A DNA stretch of 64,000 nt from Locusta migratoria (taxonomy: Eukaryota > Arthropoda > Insecta > Orthoptera > Acrididae): positions 314,161,270 to 314,225,269 of the forward strand of contig CM048744.1 in assembly GCA_026315105.1 (NCBI GenBank). The letters run 5' to 3'. How positions within the stretch are numbered: position 1 is the stretch's first letter; each line of letters begins with the position of its first letter. A program made the translations under genes and the position numbers. A model generated the notes under the pieces. That model was not told the DNA's origin and made no database searches. It saw only the letters and a program-made list of their open reading frames with translations. This document shows, in pieces, positions 1 through 11,224 of this stretch.

Positions 1-299
1 GTGTAAGAAGTACCTATCATCTATTGGTAGTTGATAACGGTAAAATCTGAAACGAAGACTGAGTCGGAATCAAAATGTAGCGAGACCAATGGTTGCCATG
101 GACACGGCAGTGTAAAGACAGTCGATATATCGCGTCAGTGCCGAAGCAAACTGTGTACGAGGGCTGTTAATAAATTTCATCAGTGTTCAAATAAATGTGC
201 TGTGTAAGATATTTTGTTATTTTAAATTGTCACAAAAGACAAGTCAATGATAAAATAATTAATAACACAGAGTAAAGAGGAAGGAGACAAACGAGCAGA
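1..299. other. No gene recognised at window start
   Basis: AT-rich sequence with no recognisable coding motif. It lies just 3' of the decayed PLE that follows on the minus strand and may include its 3' end, but nothing in it proves this. Confidence 0.4.
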
Positions 300-1670
300 T
301 TTGCACTACACCAAGTCGTCGATAATATCGTTTCTCTCTAAAGTCCAGTTGCTCGATTGATAGTGTTAACGGCTGGTTTTTTATGATGAGAAAATATTTC
401 AACCTCTTCAAGGGCTGTTAACAAAGGCATTTTACGTGCATTGTGTAATATGTTTAGATTTGCTTGAATAGGCCCTTCAGAATGTTTGCTTTTACTAGCC
501 GAACCACCAGTTGTGTGCTTTCTAAAGCGAATGAGGAAATTGCGATCTGTTTGGCCGATTTATTGTTTGTTACAGTCATTGCATTGAATCTTGTGGACCC
601 ATAATTTAGAAACTTACTATCATGATTACCAACAGTGTTTGAGTTTATTCGGAATAAGATTGCTTGTAGTGAGAGCCAAGGTTCAATCTGTATTTTTGAA
701 TAATATGTTAATTTTGATACAAGTTAAGCATATAAGTCATTCTGATAAATTCTGTATCGGCTAAAACTGAAGATTGTGAAGATTTCTGTTTTCTCTTATT
801 GATTAAAATATCGATGTCCCTTGGATTGTTGTAGTTAGCTTCGGCTATTTGTTTCGTAAGACTAGTATCTTTTAGAATTGCATCAGCAGATAAAGTGAAT
901 ATTAATGAACTATGGATAGCAGAACAAAAGAAAGCTTTTTATATTACCATAGGTGACAAGAAGTGACATTGATTATAGTATCTGTTGCAGCTGGATACAT
1001 GTAGGTAGCGAACTCATGTTTGCCATTATTGTTAGAGATGGTAAAGTCAAGAGTTTTTTTTTTTTTTTTTCAGTTTCATAATATACACTGAATAGTAATT
1101 TTGGATGAATGTTACCTGACGTCATAGCTATAATGTCAATTTCTTTTTTTGAACCTTTGTAAAGCAATAGCGTATCGTCCATGTATCTCTTGTAACAAAT
1201 AATGTTGTTAGTAATTTCAGACTTTCCTTTAACAAATTTAAACTGAATGTAGTCGAACAATGTATCCATAAGGTTTCTGTTAAGGAATTACCGATGGCCA
1301 ATCCATCATTCTGATGATAAATTTTGTTATCAAAGAAAAAAAGAAAAACAATTGAAAGTAAGAGAACACACTAGCAAATCTACCAGTTTAACTTTCTCTC
1401 CTACACTCTTTGTTTAATGTGTCAATAGATTATTTTTCATTATATAAATTGTTTCTTTGATTGATATGTTATTGTAAAATATTTTAACATCTAATGAGCC
1501 GAATCTAGCATCTTATGGAATGTAAATATTGTAAATTGCTTAGGCAAGTTCAAAACTATTCTTAATGTTAAAATTGTCTTCATAAATGTACACTGACTTC
1601 AAAATATTATTAAGTTTCCCATTAAAATTGTAAGAAACTCTTATTGTTAACAACTGGACGCAGAAAGACA
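300..1670 (-). mobile_element. Decayed Penelope-like element (RT + GIY-YIG)
   Basis: Minus-strand conceptual translation gives the PLE order. An RT motif resembling SLDVKIFYNNI lies near 1425-1500, QNDGLAIGNS near 1284-1319, and the catalytic YMDD at about 1174-1185 within a 98-aa open stretch (973-1269). Downstream, a GIY-YIG-like endonuclease reads HKIQCNDCNKQYIGQTDRNF near 510-602. PLEs retrotranspose by target-primed reverse transcription using RT and, in this type, a GIY-YIG nuclease. Stops and frameshifts occur throughout, including a T-rich run at 1053-1072 inside the RT, so the copy is dead. The 5' end is missing or unrecognisable beyond about 1670. A LINE origin is less likely because GIY-YIG follows the RT. 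Confidence 0.8.
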
Positions 1671-1819
1671 TTGTTTTTATGCAATCTGAACTGTGACCTA
1701 AGAATTGGTAACAGTGGTTACATTTTCAATGAAAATGATATCACTGAAATTAGCAAGGACACAATTGCTAAATTTCAAAACACAAGAAGTTAGTCGATAA
1801 CAATAACTGTCTACTCTTT

Positions 1820-2090
1820 CCTGAAGAAAACAACTCCCGGAAAATAATGAACTCACGGTTACCAATGCTGCACAATTCCAGTTAAGTAACAATTTAACCA
1901 TTGGTTCACGGTCCAACTCATTCCATAATATTTGAACTTATCTAGAAAAATTCCAAGCCTTTGAGGGATCAAAATAAATCCCAGCGGGTGATGTCCTATT
2001 GTTCAAACCATTTAATATTTGATCAGTAAAATGTATATACGATTTTCTGTTCAAAACCCTTTCTGAAAACCAACCTGTCATTTTGTTAGC
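1820..2090 (-). mobile_element. LINE reverse-transcriptase fragment
   Basis: On the minus strand, broken frames spell a LINE RT palm segment: FTDQILNGLNNRTSPAGIYF, then a DPSKAW block (equivalent to DLSKAFD), then FKYYGM and QWLNCYLTG. This layout is typical of CR1/Jockey-type non-LTR elements. No start, stop or 3' tail is visible. It is a short relic next to the PLE upstream; which inserted into which cannot be read. About 150 bp between 1670 and 1820 is unassigned. Confidence 0.6.
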
Positions 2091-2173
2091 ACTGTGTTAT
2101 AGAAATGTGGCTGTTACACAATGAACTTGAGCAAAGAAATGCGATTTTAGGATCTGTTTGAATACAATGGAAG

Positions 2174-2177
<4 letters not shown>

Positions 2178-2206
<29 letters not shown>
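2178..2206. repeat. Poly-T tract (29 nt)
   Basis: An uninterrupted T run, possibly the poly-A tail of a minus-strand retro-insertion. No matching element body or target-site duplication could be identified. Confidence 0.8.
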
Positions 2207-2207
<1 letters not shown>

Positions 2208-2307
2208 TCAATAATTCGGAAAATGAAAATGCCAGTTCTTAATAGTATAGAATACCATTGAAACTTGGTTCGTTAGGTGATGCACAACGTATTTTGACAT
2301 TACTTGT

Positions 2308-2732
2308 GCAGGTGATCTGATAATTAATAAGCTTCAAAACTGAAAAGTCAAGATCGCAAAACACTTATTTATACTGTGACGGCTATGGCGGGCTATGCCA
2401 CCATCACCTGATCATATCAAATTTTACAAGATGTCATCTTACCTTATTTAAATAATAGAGATTAAACAGGACGTGCAACACAGCACTTAGTCTAAATATA
2501 AAAATACGTAAGTAAAAACATCACAGTTTAGTCTGTTACAAGCTGTGATGTTTTAACTTACTAATTTTTATATTTAGACTAAGTAATATGTTGCAAATAC
2601 TATTTAATCTCCATTTTTTAAATATGACATCTTCTAAAATTTGATATTACCAGGCGATGGTAGTATAGCCCACTGAAACCGGTCGAAGTATTTTGCGATC
2701 GTGGTTTTTCCGTTTTGAAGCTTATTAAAATG
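2308..2732. repeat. Foldback (inverted repeat) element, PLE-like
   Basis: The two halves are inverted copies. The left arm starts AATAAGCTTCAAAACTGAAA and the right arm, read on the minus strand, starts AATAAGCTTCAAAACGGAAA. The arms then share blocks around GGGCTAT, ATCAAATTTTA, AAGATGTCAT and TTAGTCTAAATATAAAAAT. The centre is near 2520-2550, around the hairpin CATCACAG...CTGTGATG. The arms carry degenerate ACCGGTTTC...CCATC.CCTG-type motifs typical of PLE flanking repeats. No coding capacity. Interpretation as a non-autonomous PLE-derived foldback is inference; the inverted repeat is seen directly. Confidence 0.8.
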
Positions 2733-2739
2733 TATTTTT

Positions 2740-3305
2740 ATGACTGAGGCGGAGTAAGATCCAAAACAGTACAGCTATAAAGCTTATAAATATCTAGACC
2801 TTTTATGCTGCACTTTATCACCGCAATACGGGCACCGATGCTCGACCAGTAATTGGCGTGCTGCTTGGGGTTCGCGGTTTGACTCTGCGTCCGCCTGGCG
2901 AATCGTGCCGAATGATTACGAAAGCCAGAAAGCAGTCAAGGAGGAGGACGGGTATGAATAAAGGAAGCACAGAACGAAGATCCAGAGTCGTTAATTATTA
3001 TTCACGAATTACAGATGACAGAAACGAAACGCGGTGAAATACACAGCTGCCAATACACACGATTAATATCAACAAATCAAAGTATGATGAAAAATTACGT
3101 ACCTCTTACGCGTTTCAGATGGAGTGCAACACGCACGCCGTTTATACAGTTTACGTGTAACATAGTTAAACGAGTAATTCTTACACATTTATATTTCGCG
3201 TATCCCGGAAACGGCTCTACCGCTTTTTGAATACACCTACATAGTAGTATTTTTGTAAAAACTCAACTTTAAAAAATATTCTTTTTATATAAAATACGAT
3301 TATGA
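2740..3305. other. No gene recognised
   Basis: Mixed-composition spacer. Short open frames (for example 3015-3230 +) show no recognisable motif and look like chance. No RNA gene or repeat was identified. Confidence 0.4.
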
Positions 3306-3309
3306 TGTT

Positions 3310-5740
3310 TTTATTGGCATTTCGGCTGGTAGGCCGTGGTCGATGAATAAAACTGTCCCCTAAAGTTTCGTCTTCAGCTGCGGAAGACATCTTCGGAGGC
3401 TAAGTGGCAACTGCTATGGGGCCTCGAGGGAGCGCCGCATATATAGGCAGTGTATTGGGCGCCACAGTACATCACGTGACGTCGGCTGAGCAACTATCTC
3501 TGGTAATGCCAACCTTATTACTAGAAGATGATCGATTGTCTACGTGCTTGTGCAATGATGAATTCCAAATCTTGTCTGATTTAACACCTTCCTCCTTTCT
3601 ATTGAAATTATTATGATGTTTCTAAATTTCAATGTTCAAATGTTTGTAGAGCTTATGGGACTTAACTACGGGGTCATCAGTCCCTAAACTTACAAACTAC
3701 TTACGAACTAGCTAATACTAAGGACGGCACAAATATCCATGCCCGAGGGGGATTCGAATCCCCGACCGTAAATTTCAATGGCTTCTCTGTATTTGCGAGC
3801 TTAATAGTGAGAAGTTTTTGATAAAACAGTGGTCTCGTTAAATTTAATTTGATGGTCGCCCTCTTGGTAAACATGGTCCGCTACAGCCGATTTCTGTATG
3901 TGCCCCAGGCGGCAGTTTCTCTTGTGTTAACTCAGACGAGTGTTGACACTTCTTTTCGTAGTTCCGATATACATTTGGCCACAGCTGAAAGGAATTTTAT
4001 ACACACCCGGTGTATCCAAAGGGTGTCGTGAATCTTTTAGAGATCTTAAATGTTCTTTTATTTTCCTGGAAGGTCTGAAAATAGTTTCAACCCCATGTTT
4101 GTTCAGCAGTTTTCTTATGCGATCTGTGACATGACTAATAAAGTGAAGGAACACTTTCCCTTTGGATGATTAAGGTTCCTTATTGTTTTTAGTTTTCGTT
4201 GTGGGGCGAAGAACTCGGTCTATTTCTCTGGTGGAATAATCATTCTTCTTAAAGGTTCTTCGAAGATGTTCAACCTCATCTAGTAAATAAACTGGTTCAC
4301 AAATTTTATGCGCCCTGTCGACCAAGATTTTAATCACTCCTCTTTTTTGTCTAGGATAGTGGTTGGAGTCTTCATGAAGATAATGATCCGCATGCGTAAC
4401 CTTCCTCTAAACCTTGTCGCCCAACGTCCCGTATTCTCGTTTAATCACAGACACATCTAGAAAATTAAGCTGGCCATTAAGTTCTTTTTTCCATTGTAAA
4501 TTGTATCCTGGGGTTGATACTGTTTAGATGTACCAAGAAAGCATCTAATTCCTCTTCGCTGTGTGTCCATACTACGAAGGTATCATCAACATAACGAAAC
4601 CACTTAGCTGGTTTTTTACTAGCAGTCTGCAACGCCTGGTGTTCTAAAGACTTCATAAAATAATAGGCCACTGCTGGACTTAGGGACTGCCCATAGCCAC
4701 CCCGTCCATCTGTTCATATAATTTGTTGTTACATTGAAAATAAATAGTGGTGAGGCAGTGTCTAAACAAAGTCACTATGTCTGATAGAAAAATTTGCACT
4801 ATGCATGAGATGACTTCGTTTACTGGGATCATGGTAAATAAAGAAACTACATCGAAACTCACCAGAATGTCGCTGGGAGCCACGATCATTTCCTTTAGCT
4901 TTTCAATGAAATGAACTGAATTTTTGATATTACTGTCCGTATCTCCAATATAGGACTACAGCAACGAAGCAATGTGTCTCGCTAACTCGTGAGTGAGAGA
5001 CACTATTACACTCACAATCGGCTTAAGCGGCGTCTGTTCTTTATACACCTTAGGTAATCCATAGAGCCAAGGGGGATACGCTTCCGTTTTGCAAAGCGAC
5101 GTTTTATTGTCGGAAGAGAAGGAAGATACTTTCACCAATTGATGCGTCGTTTTTAAGATCTTCATAGTTGGATCGTTCTGCAGTCTTTGTAATTGGTGGG
5201 GTCCAAAATATCCTGTATCTTACGGTGGTAATCCTCACTCTTCATCACGACGCTTGCGTTCTCCTTGTCAGCGGTAAGGACGTTAATGTTGGAATCTGCG
5301 TCAATATCCCTCAGCGCCTTCCTTTGTTCTTGCGACAGGTTACATTTCGGTAGCTTACATTTACGCAAAATTCTGGCCGTTTCCATTCTAATTATATCAT
5401 CAGATTGTTGAGGAAGCTACCGGGTGCCTGCCTCAATACTTGCTATGATGTCTTCAGTGGGTACTTTTAGAGGAGTCACAGCAAAATTGCCTCTTTTGGC
5501 TAGGACAGAAATTTCAATATCTGTGTATTTTTTATCTTACAGATTAATGACGGTACGGGAATTATCATCAGCTGGAGCATCGGACACGTCCTTCTGTAGA
5601 CCAGAAAATTTCTTCTTCTGTCTATTATCAGAAATCTCTGCATTCACTCTATAGTTCTTGGTTGTTTGCTCTGCACTCTTTCATCTGGAAGTCTTTTCGG
5701 GCAGTTCGGTCTCATCTTCTTGCTGTTTCTCATTTAGCGC
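3310..5740 (-). mobile_element. Penelope-like element, pseudogenised, SINE-interrupted
   Basis: The minus strand preserves an ordered PLE protein in broken frames. An N-terminal region has LTADKENASVV (5162-5386). RT blocks follow: YGLPKVYKEQTPLKPIVS (4956-5165), SFDVVSLFTMIP and QMDGVAMGSP (4680-4889), and catalytic YVDD in KWFRYVDDTFVVW (4477-4671). After a linker comes the GIY-YIG endonuclease, GVYKIPFSCGQMYIGTTKRS (3927-4154). Coding resumes beyond an inserted SINE (FNRKEEGVKSDKIW, about 3520-3625). Sequence from about 3310 to 3500, including CTTCAGCTGCGGAAGACATC, looks like the 3' flank. Several frameshifts and stops separate the blocks, so it is non-functional. The 5' limit near 5740 is set by a change to GC-rich sequence and is approximate. 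Confidence 0.88.
3635..3768 (-). mobile_element. SINE-A, head-truncated, inside PLE
   Basis: Minus-oriented copy of the dominant SINE. The plus strand shows ATGTTTG, GGGACTTAACTACGGGGTCA, GGACGGCACAAATATCCATG and box B as GGATTCGAATCCCC. It stops at CCCGACCGTA, so the box A half of the tRNA-like head is missing. A 12-bp duplication TAAATTTCAATG flanks it (3623-3634 and 3769-3780). The element interrupts the PLE nuclease reading frame, so it is younger than the PLE. Confidence 0.92.
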
Positions 5741-6430
5741 CACCCAGGGGGCCCAGGGGGCGCAACGTCAGTGGCTTTCAGAAACAGCTTCGCGATATAC
5801 TTGCACTCCTACAACTGCACCCTTCGTGTACAGTGGCTCTGTTACAGAGGCTGGGGCACGCCTTGCTGACGCAAGGAGAGTGTTGTTGTACGCTACTTCC
5901 TAATCCTCAGCCGCCAGCGAGGGAAGAAACGGCTTCTGTGAAAATATCCGAAGCTTCCGAATTGGGGGAGGAGAGACTTCCGTGGGTGGAGTGCCGCCGT
6001 CCGCCGTCCGCCGGCTCGTGTGAAAGGTGATCGGCGGTGGCGCGCGGTACTTCGTGTTTGTCCGCCGGCGGTGGTGGAGGCGCTGCGAGCGCCGGCGGAG
6101 GGCCCTAGGGCGGCAATCAGGCGGGTGTTTGCGCAGCAGATGGGGCCGAGTCAACAGCGGTCTAAGTGAGCCGCCGGATAATGGGGATTGATTGCTCGCA
6201 GCCACCGCCACCGGCCTGTATCGCCGCCCCTGCCTCCTCTTCCAGACGGGGCCTTCTTCCGTATCGGCCGGGCCTCCATTATGCCGCCTGATGGAACGGC
6301 CGGCCGAGTTTCTTATCCGGGACTGCGGGCCACCCTCCAGAAATCTCGAGTCATATGTTGCCACTGTGTGTGTGTCTGCGGTCAAATTCCGAGTGAAAGG
6401 AAACTCACTAATGTGACGGGCGGTTAGCTT
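5741..6430. other. CpG-rich unique-looking island
   Basis: GC- and CpG-rich sequence (densest about 5890-6360, with repeated CCGCCG and GGCGG runs) in an otherwise AT-rich window. Open frames such as 5900-6385 (-) are Arg/Pro/Thr-rich and have no recognisable domain, as expected by chance in GC-rich DNA. It could be a promoter or CpG island of a neighbouring gene, or the 5' region of an unrecognised element. I see no TATA box or splice signal strong enough to decide. Confidence 0.5.
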
Positions 6431-7030
6431 CTCATTCCACTCGCACTGTGGGCTCTTATATTATCCCAAGGAATTATTTCAAAATAAAAGTCCTTTAGTT
6501 GGAAAAAAATGAGGTGGTACTCTGCTCATTCCACACGAAATGAGTCAAATTGAAATTTTTAGAATATAATGAATGTAAAGATTTAGTCATGTGAACACAC
6601 TAACATAATTAGCTATAATTTACAGTTATGAAACTCATTTTTATTGTATTCAAGGGTTTAGTGTAGATGAGGATACCACCCTTGGACAACGAGATCTACA
6701 GAACTACAAAAGAAACTGCATTCACTACGCTTGTTCGTCTATTTTTGGAGTATTGCTGCCCAGTGTGGGATCCTTTTCAGGTGAGTTTGACGGAGGACAT
6801 CGATAGAGTACAGAGAATGGCAGCTCGTTTCGTATTGTCACGATACAGGGGAGACAGCGTTACGCAAATGATACAGGATCTAGGATGGGAATCATTACAA
6901 CAACGGCGCTTATCGCTGCGGCGTGGGCTGCTTACGAAACTCCAATCGCCAACATTCTCCTCAGAATGCAAAAATATATTGTTGACTCCCACTTACATAG
7001 GTAGAAATGACAATCAGAATAAAATACGAG

Positions 7031-7227
7031 CCGGCCGCGGTGGCCGAGGGGACTGAGGCGCTTCAGTCACGGTCTGCACGGCCACTACGGTCGGGGCTTC
7101 GAATCCCCCCTCGGGCATGGATATTTGTGCCGTCCTTAGTCTTAGCTAGTTCATAAGTAGTTTGAAAATTTAGGGACTGATGACCCCGTAGTTAAGTCCC
7201 ATAAGCTTAACAAACAATTGAACATTT
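7031..7227 (+). mobile_element. SINE-A, full-length
   Basis: Complete copy: head CCGGCCGCGGTGGCCGAGGG (box A region), box B GGCTTCGAATCCCC, body GGACTGATGACCCCGTAGTT, tail ACAAACAATTGAACATT. Flanked by a perfect 14-bp duplication GAATAAAATACGAG (7017-7030 and 7228-7241). It lies within LINE coding sequence. Pol III boxes are present, but one mismatch in box B suggests an old copy. Confidence 0.95.
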
Positions 7228-7340
7228 GAATAAAATACGAGACATCAGAGCTCGAACGGAGAGATTCAGGTGTTCTTTCTTTCCGCGAGCTATTCGAGAA
7301 TGGAATGGGAGATAAATAGTATAATGGTGGTTCGATGAAT

Positions 7341-7543
7341 AAAAAAATGTTCAAATGGTTGTTAAGCTTATGGGACTTAACTACGGGGGCATCAGTCCCT
7401 AAACTTACAAACTACTTATGAACTACTTACTAACTAGGACGGCACAAATATCCATGCCCGAGGGCGGATTCGAACCCCCGACCGTAGTGGCCGTGCTGAC
7501 CGCGACTGGAGCGCCTCAGTCACCTCGGCCACCGCGGCCGGCT
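7341..7543 (-). mobile_element. SINE-A, full-length, minus
   Basis: Minus-strand copy from the head (CCGCGGCCGGC at the right end) to the tail (left, AATGTTCAAATGG). The duplication TTCGATGAAT is at 7331-7340 and 7544-7553. It is the second SINE in the same LINE 3' end, in opposite orientation to the first. Confidence 0.93.
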
Positions 7544-7615
7544 TTCGATGAATCCTTTGCCAGGTACTTAAATGTGATTTGCAGAGTATCCCATGTAGAT
7601 GTAGATGTAGATCGT

Positions 7616-8645
7616 ATCAAATCAGGAGTGGCTTTCCAGAAGACAAAAAGAGTGCGTGTTGCTGATAGAAATTAAAAGCAGACTTATATCACACGAAAGC
7701 CATTACAAAATTCGGACAATGTAACTTCTCGAACCAAGCGTTTACCGCCGTAAGAAGCAAAACTGGCAGCGTTACTAACCGCTGAACATGTACTCATCCA
7801 CCTGGTTGAAGAAGCATTGCTCAAAGAGATTCTGTTTTAGTTCCTACTAGTAACTGACTGCAGTGCGAAAGAGAGGAGATTAACTAAACATAATATTTAC
7901 GGTAAGAATTTTATCTTGACAGTGAGTCATTCTCAATACTTGTCGCACTATGCATGAAAACATACGTAACTCGTGCAGTGTTTCATTAATCAATTACTGC
8001 ATATTAAGTCAAAATGTTGCGATGTACTTTCCCTGTAGTTCTTAAAAGAATTGCCGGAATTTTGCACTTGCATTCTTCAATGAATAGGTAACGATATTAC
8101 CTACAAAAGACCTTGCGTATGTATTGTCTTATCTCTTTGAAGCAAAGTTCTTAAAATCTTTAGAGTCGGTAAGAAGCATTTCATCTATCTCGGTTCAGAC
8201 TAGTTGGAACTCTCCATTTGCTAATTCGAACATTTGACCGCCAGTCAGATTCCATTGGAATTGTGCGAAAGTGAAGTGTCAACGATTCGACGGTTATGAT
8301 CGCAACTCAAACGAACCTAAAACTTGCTAATTTTTCTTTGTGAAATCGACAATTTACATTTGGTCTATTTCTTACACATTTAAGAAACAATTTCATCCGG
8401 TACGATACGAGAAAGTCTGAATTTTAGGTGGTACGCCGTACCACCCCTTACCAGCCCAACTAAATCAATGCAAAATTACATTAATTTAGCCTTTTCCTTT
8501 TTTAGTCAAAAGGTAAACGTGCCCCACACATATTAATGCCTCTGAGGTTACGCTCTCTGAGACGGCCGTTACCCAATGCACTTGTGTCAGAACTATGGAC
8601 ACTAAACACTTACGAAAGACTTACTTCTGTTTGAGATCCCAAATA
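7616..8645. other. No gene recognised
   Basis: About 1 kb with no long ORF, no tandem repeat and no recognisable element on either strand. Probably old decayed sequence. Confidence 0.4.
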
Positions 8646-8647
8646 AG

Positions 8648-8850
8648 ATGTTCAAATGTTTGTGAATATAAGGGACTTAACTACTGTGCTTATCACTCTG
8701 TAGGCTGATCAACTACTTAAACTAACCTAAGGACAAAATACACACACACACACACACGCCAGAGGGAGGTCTCAAACCTCTGACGGGGAGCAACCGCGCG
8801 CTCAGGAGGGAGGCGCCTTAGAGTGCACGGCCATTCCACCGCAGCGAGAT
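8648..8850 (-). mobile_element. SINE-B, minus, with (CA)n
   Basis: Tail (ATGTTCAAATGTTTGTG) on the left, body with AACTACTTAAACTAACCTAA, then a CA run at 8741-8758. Box B follows as GTCTCAAACCTCTGACGGGG, and the head ends with CCATTCCACCGCAGCG on the right. This second SINE type has a different tRNA-like head (GTGGAGTAGCCGAGCGGTC type) and a GT-rich spacer after box B. Confidence 0.85.
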
Positions 8851-8871
8851 CTCAGACGATTAGGACGTATT

Positions 8872-9108
8872 AACATCTACATCTACATACATAGTCCGCA
8901 ATTCACCCAAAGGTGCGTGGTGGAGGGTACTAAATACCATTACTTTCTTCCGATCCACTTTCATATAGAACAAGGAAAAGTTAATACTTGTTTGCATCTG
9001 TAAGATCAATGATCTGTTTCACATGTTTGTAAACCTATTGGACCAAACTGCTATGACGTAAGTCCATGAACTTATAAACTACTTAAACTACCTTACACTA
9101 AGGACAAC

Positions 9109-9152
<44 letters not shown>

Positions 9153-9665
9153 CACACACGAGTGAGGACTCGAACCTCCGACGGGAACGGCCACCTAGTC
9201 CGTAGCACGACGCCGTAGACCACGCGCTGCCCTGATCTCTCTGGTCTTTGTGGTCTTTCCGCGAAATATAAGTTGGCCGTAGTAGAATCGTTCTGCAGTC
9301 CGTTTCAAATTCCGGGCTCTAAATTTGTTCAACAGTGCTTCTCGAAAAGAACGCCTCTAGCAACTCCTATTTCAGTTACCGAAGCATTTCAGTACCACTC
9401 AAGCATTGATTGAACCCACCAGTAACAATCCTAGCTGCTCACCTCTGAATTGCTTCTATGTCTACTATTAGACCGATCTGATAAGGATTCCAAACACTTG
9501 AGCAGTACTCAAGACGGTGTCGAAAAAGGGTTTTATATGCGGTCTACCTTAACGACGGATCATATATACCCAAAATTCTCGCAATAAATGGACGCTGACC
9601 ATCAACCTTCCTCACCGCTGTCCATATATTCTTGTTCCATTTCTATCGCTAAGCAATGTTAGGCC
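8872..9665 (-). mobile_element. LINE C-terminus and 3' end, minus
   Basis: The minus strand reads from about 9665 (WNKNIW-like start) through a decayed C-terminal domain (DIEAIQR, AARIVTGGF) to a 3' end written on plus as CATCTACATCTACATACATAG at about 8874-8894, complementary to the GATGTA-rich end of the LINE at 6.6-7.6 kb. It is interrupted by a minus SINE at about 9017-9236. Many stops; 5' truncated. Confidence 0.75.
9017..9236 (-). mobile_element. SINE-B, minus, with (AC)n
   Basis: The tail CACATGTTTGTAAACC is on the left, then TTATAAACTACTTAAACT and a long AC run (9108-9148), then GAGGACTCGAACCTCC (box B on the minus strand) and the head to about 9236. Short similar flanks (TGATCTG and TGATCTC) suggest the insertion points. 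It splits the minus LINE. Confidence 0.85.
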
Positions 9666-9854
9666 TAAACATTGATTATTTTATTTCGTATAGTACAATA
9701 ATTTTCAACATTTATTTCTACAACATCCAAAGTTGAGTATTAATGTATTTGTAATAAATTTTATACTTGTTACTAAAGTTATGGGATCGTTCTGTTAAAC
9801 TGGACCTACGTCGCCTTTCCAGTAACACCTTCACCATAACGTGAAAAATGTTCC

Positions 9855-10024
9855 AAATGTTCAAATGTTAACTACGGGGGTCATCAGTCCCTAAACTTAC
9901 AAACTACTTATGAACTACCTACAACTAAGGACATCACAAACCCGAGGGGGGATTCGAACCCCGACCGTAGTGGCCGTGCAGACCGTGACTGCAGCGCCTC
10001 AGTCCCCTCGGCCACCGCGGCCGG
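9855..10024 (-). mobile_element. SINE-A, minus, internally shortened
   Basis: The tail TTCAAATG on the left is joined almost directly to TTAACTACGGGGGTCATCAG, so the stretch normally between them is missing. Box B (GGATTCGAACCCC) and the complete head ending CCGCGGCCGGC follow. Imperfect flanking repeats GAAAAATGTTCCA and GAAAAATTTTCCA mark the insertion. Confidence 0.9.
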
Positions 10025-11149
10025 CGAAAAATTTTCCATCAATTTTCACAATTTTCGCTGTAAAGAAGACAGCAAGAGAGTTTTGCAATGGGACGAAATA
10101 TTATCCTGCTATTTACAAGAGCTTAGTTTCGTGGGTAAATTCATGTTTATTTATGTTGTTGTTAATGATTTTAATGTTAATGATTCGTATTACATGATCC
10201 TTAACACAATGTGTCGTTTTCTTTAGCTTCATGTACGGTGCAACGGTGCAAGCCATGAGAACAATATCTTGTCTATTGGTGCCATAGATGATATAGCAGG
10301 GCATCAAACGTCCCGGCTCGACAGCTATGGAGCAAGTGCAGATTTTGTTAAGGGACGCCGTTGCCAAACGTCATAATCAAATAAACAAGAAAAAATAATT
10401 ATTAGTATTATTACAAAACTTTTGCTAGTTACGTATATCACAAATAGTTTCAGTTACTATCTTGAGTCTGTACAAGAATGTTCTGTGTATATTTTATTAT
10501 ACTGATTTATGTGAAGGGAAATAAATACTGAAAATTTTACTTCAAGTGTCATTGTGTTGGAGAAAGTCATTTAAGTAATTAAAACAACCGAAATTTTAAA
10601 TATTGTGCTGAATTATATTTTTGAAGATTATTAAAGGATTTATTCAAGACTTTATACAGTTTAGGACTCATCATGAGTTTATATAATGAGGAAACTATGT
10701 TTTCGAGTTTGTGAATCGATGTTTTATTTTACTACAAATTCATAAACTATATATATGGTTTATAATACAAAGGAGAATTTTAGATGAAATATTTTGAAGA
10801 AATTTTAAGGAATAGACAATCACAGTTTGATTTATCTTGACAGTTTTCTTGAAATTCAAATTCCTATTTCGTACAAGAACCTTCTTCCTGCTTCAGACAG
10901 TTATCATTATTTAAATACTAACATGACACTGAGAGTACAGATTTTTAATATTAATCATACAAGAAGGCCAATGAAACGTACATAATTGAAAAGATACTTT
11001 GTCATAGATGTTGAGAATATAAAAATTATGTGTGCACATAGCCGTTAAAAGTGGTAAAAAGAAAAAAAAAAAAAATTAGGATGATACTCCAATTTCTCCA
11101 TAAGTTTGGCCATTATGTTATATCCCGTTGTAGGTGTCATATTGATATA
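10025..11149. other. No gene recognised
   Basis: AT-rich sequence with short A runs. Open frames (for example 10113-10367 -) show no motif. Nothing supportable was found. Confidence 0.4.
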
Positions 11150-11221
11150 GGTAAAATTAGCTCACTCAGTCAACGCTTGGAGTTCCAATCTTAAGGTGCC
11201 AGATTCGATTCCCATTGCCCC
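11150..11221 (+). tRNA. tRNA-like sequence, Gly(UCC)-like, probable pseudogene
   Basis: About 72 nt with a D-arm-like TTAGCTCACTCAGTCAACGC, an anticodon arm in which a 7-nt loop GTTCCAA would present UCC, and a T-arm-like GCCAGATTCGATTCCC. A T run (TTTTTTT at 11224-11230), compatible with a Pol III terminator, follows. The acceptor stem pairs poorly and one anticodon-stem pair is mismatched. That points to a pseudogene or an old SINE head rather than a working tRNA. Confidence 0.4.
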
Positions 11222-11224
11222 TCT

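Larger units (their letters stand above)
6640..7615 (+). mobile_element. LINE 3' end (RT C-terminus), split by two SINEs
   Basis: The open stretch 6667-7056 encodes the C-terminal domain common to CR1/Jockey-like LINEs: TLVRLFLEYCCPVWDPFQ, then EDIDRVQRMAARFVLSRY, then LGWESLQQRRLSLRRGLL. The frame is broken at 7031 by a SINE, resumes at about 7242 (a GRELFENGMGD-like tail), is broken again at 7341-7543 by a minus SINE, and ends with TGTAGATGTAGATGTAGATC near 7590-7612. That tail type is seen at other LINE ends here. It is 5' truncated: no RT palm or endonuclease is upstream. Confidence 0.85.

Noticed and set aside
5900..6385. 161-aa minus ORF
   Set aside because: Arg/Pro/Thr-rich, no domain, lies in a CpG-rich tract where stops are rare, and plus-strand frames overlap it. 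Treated as chance.
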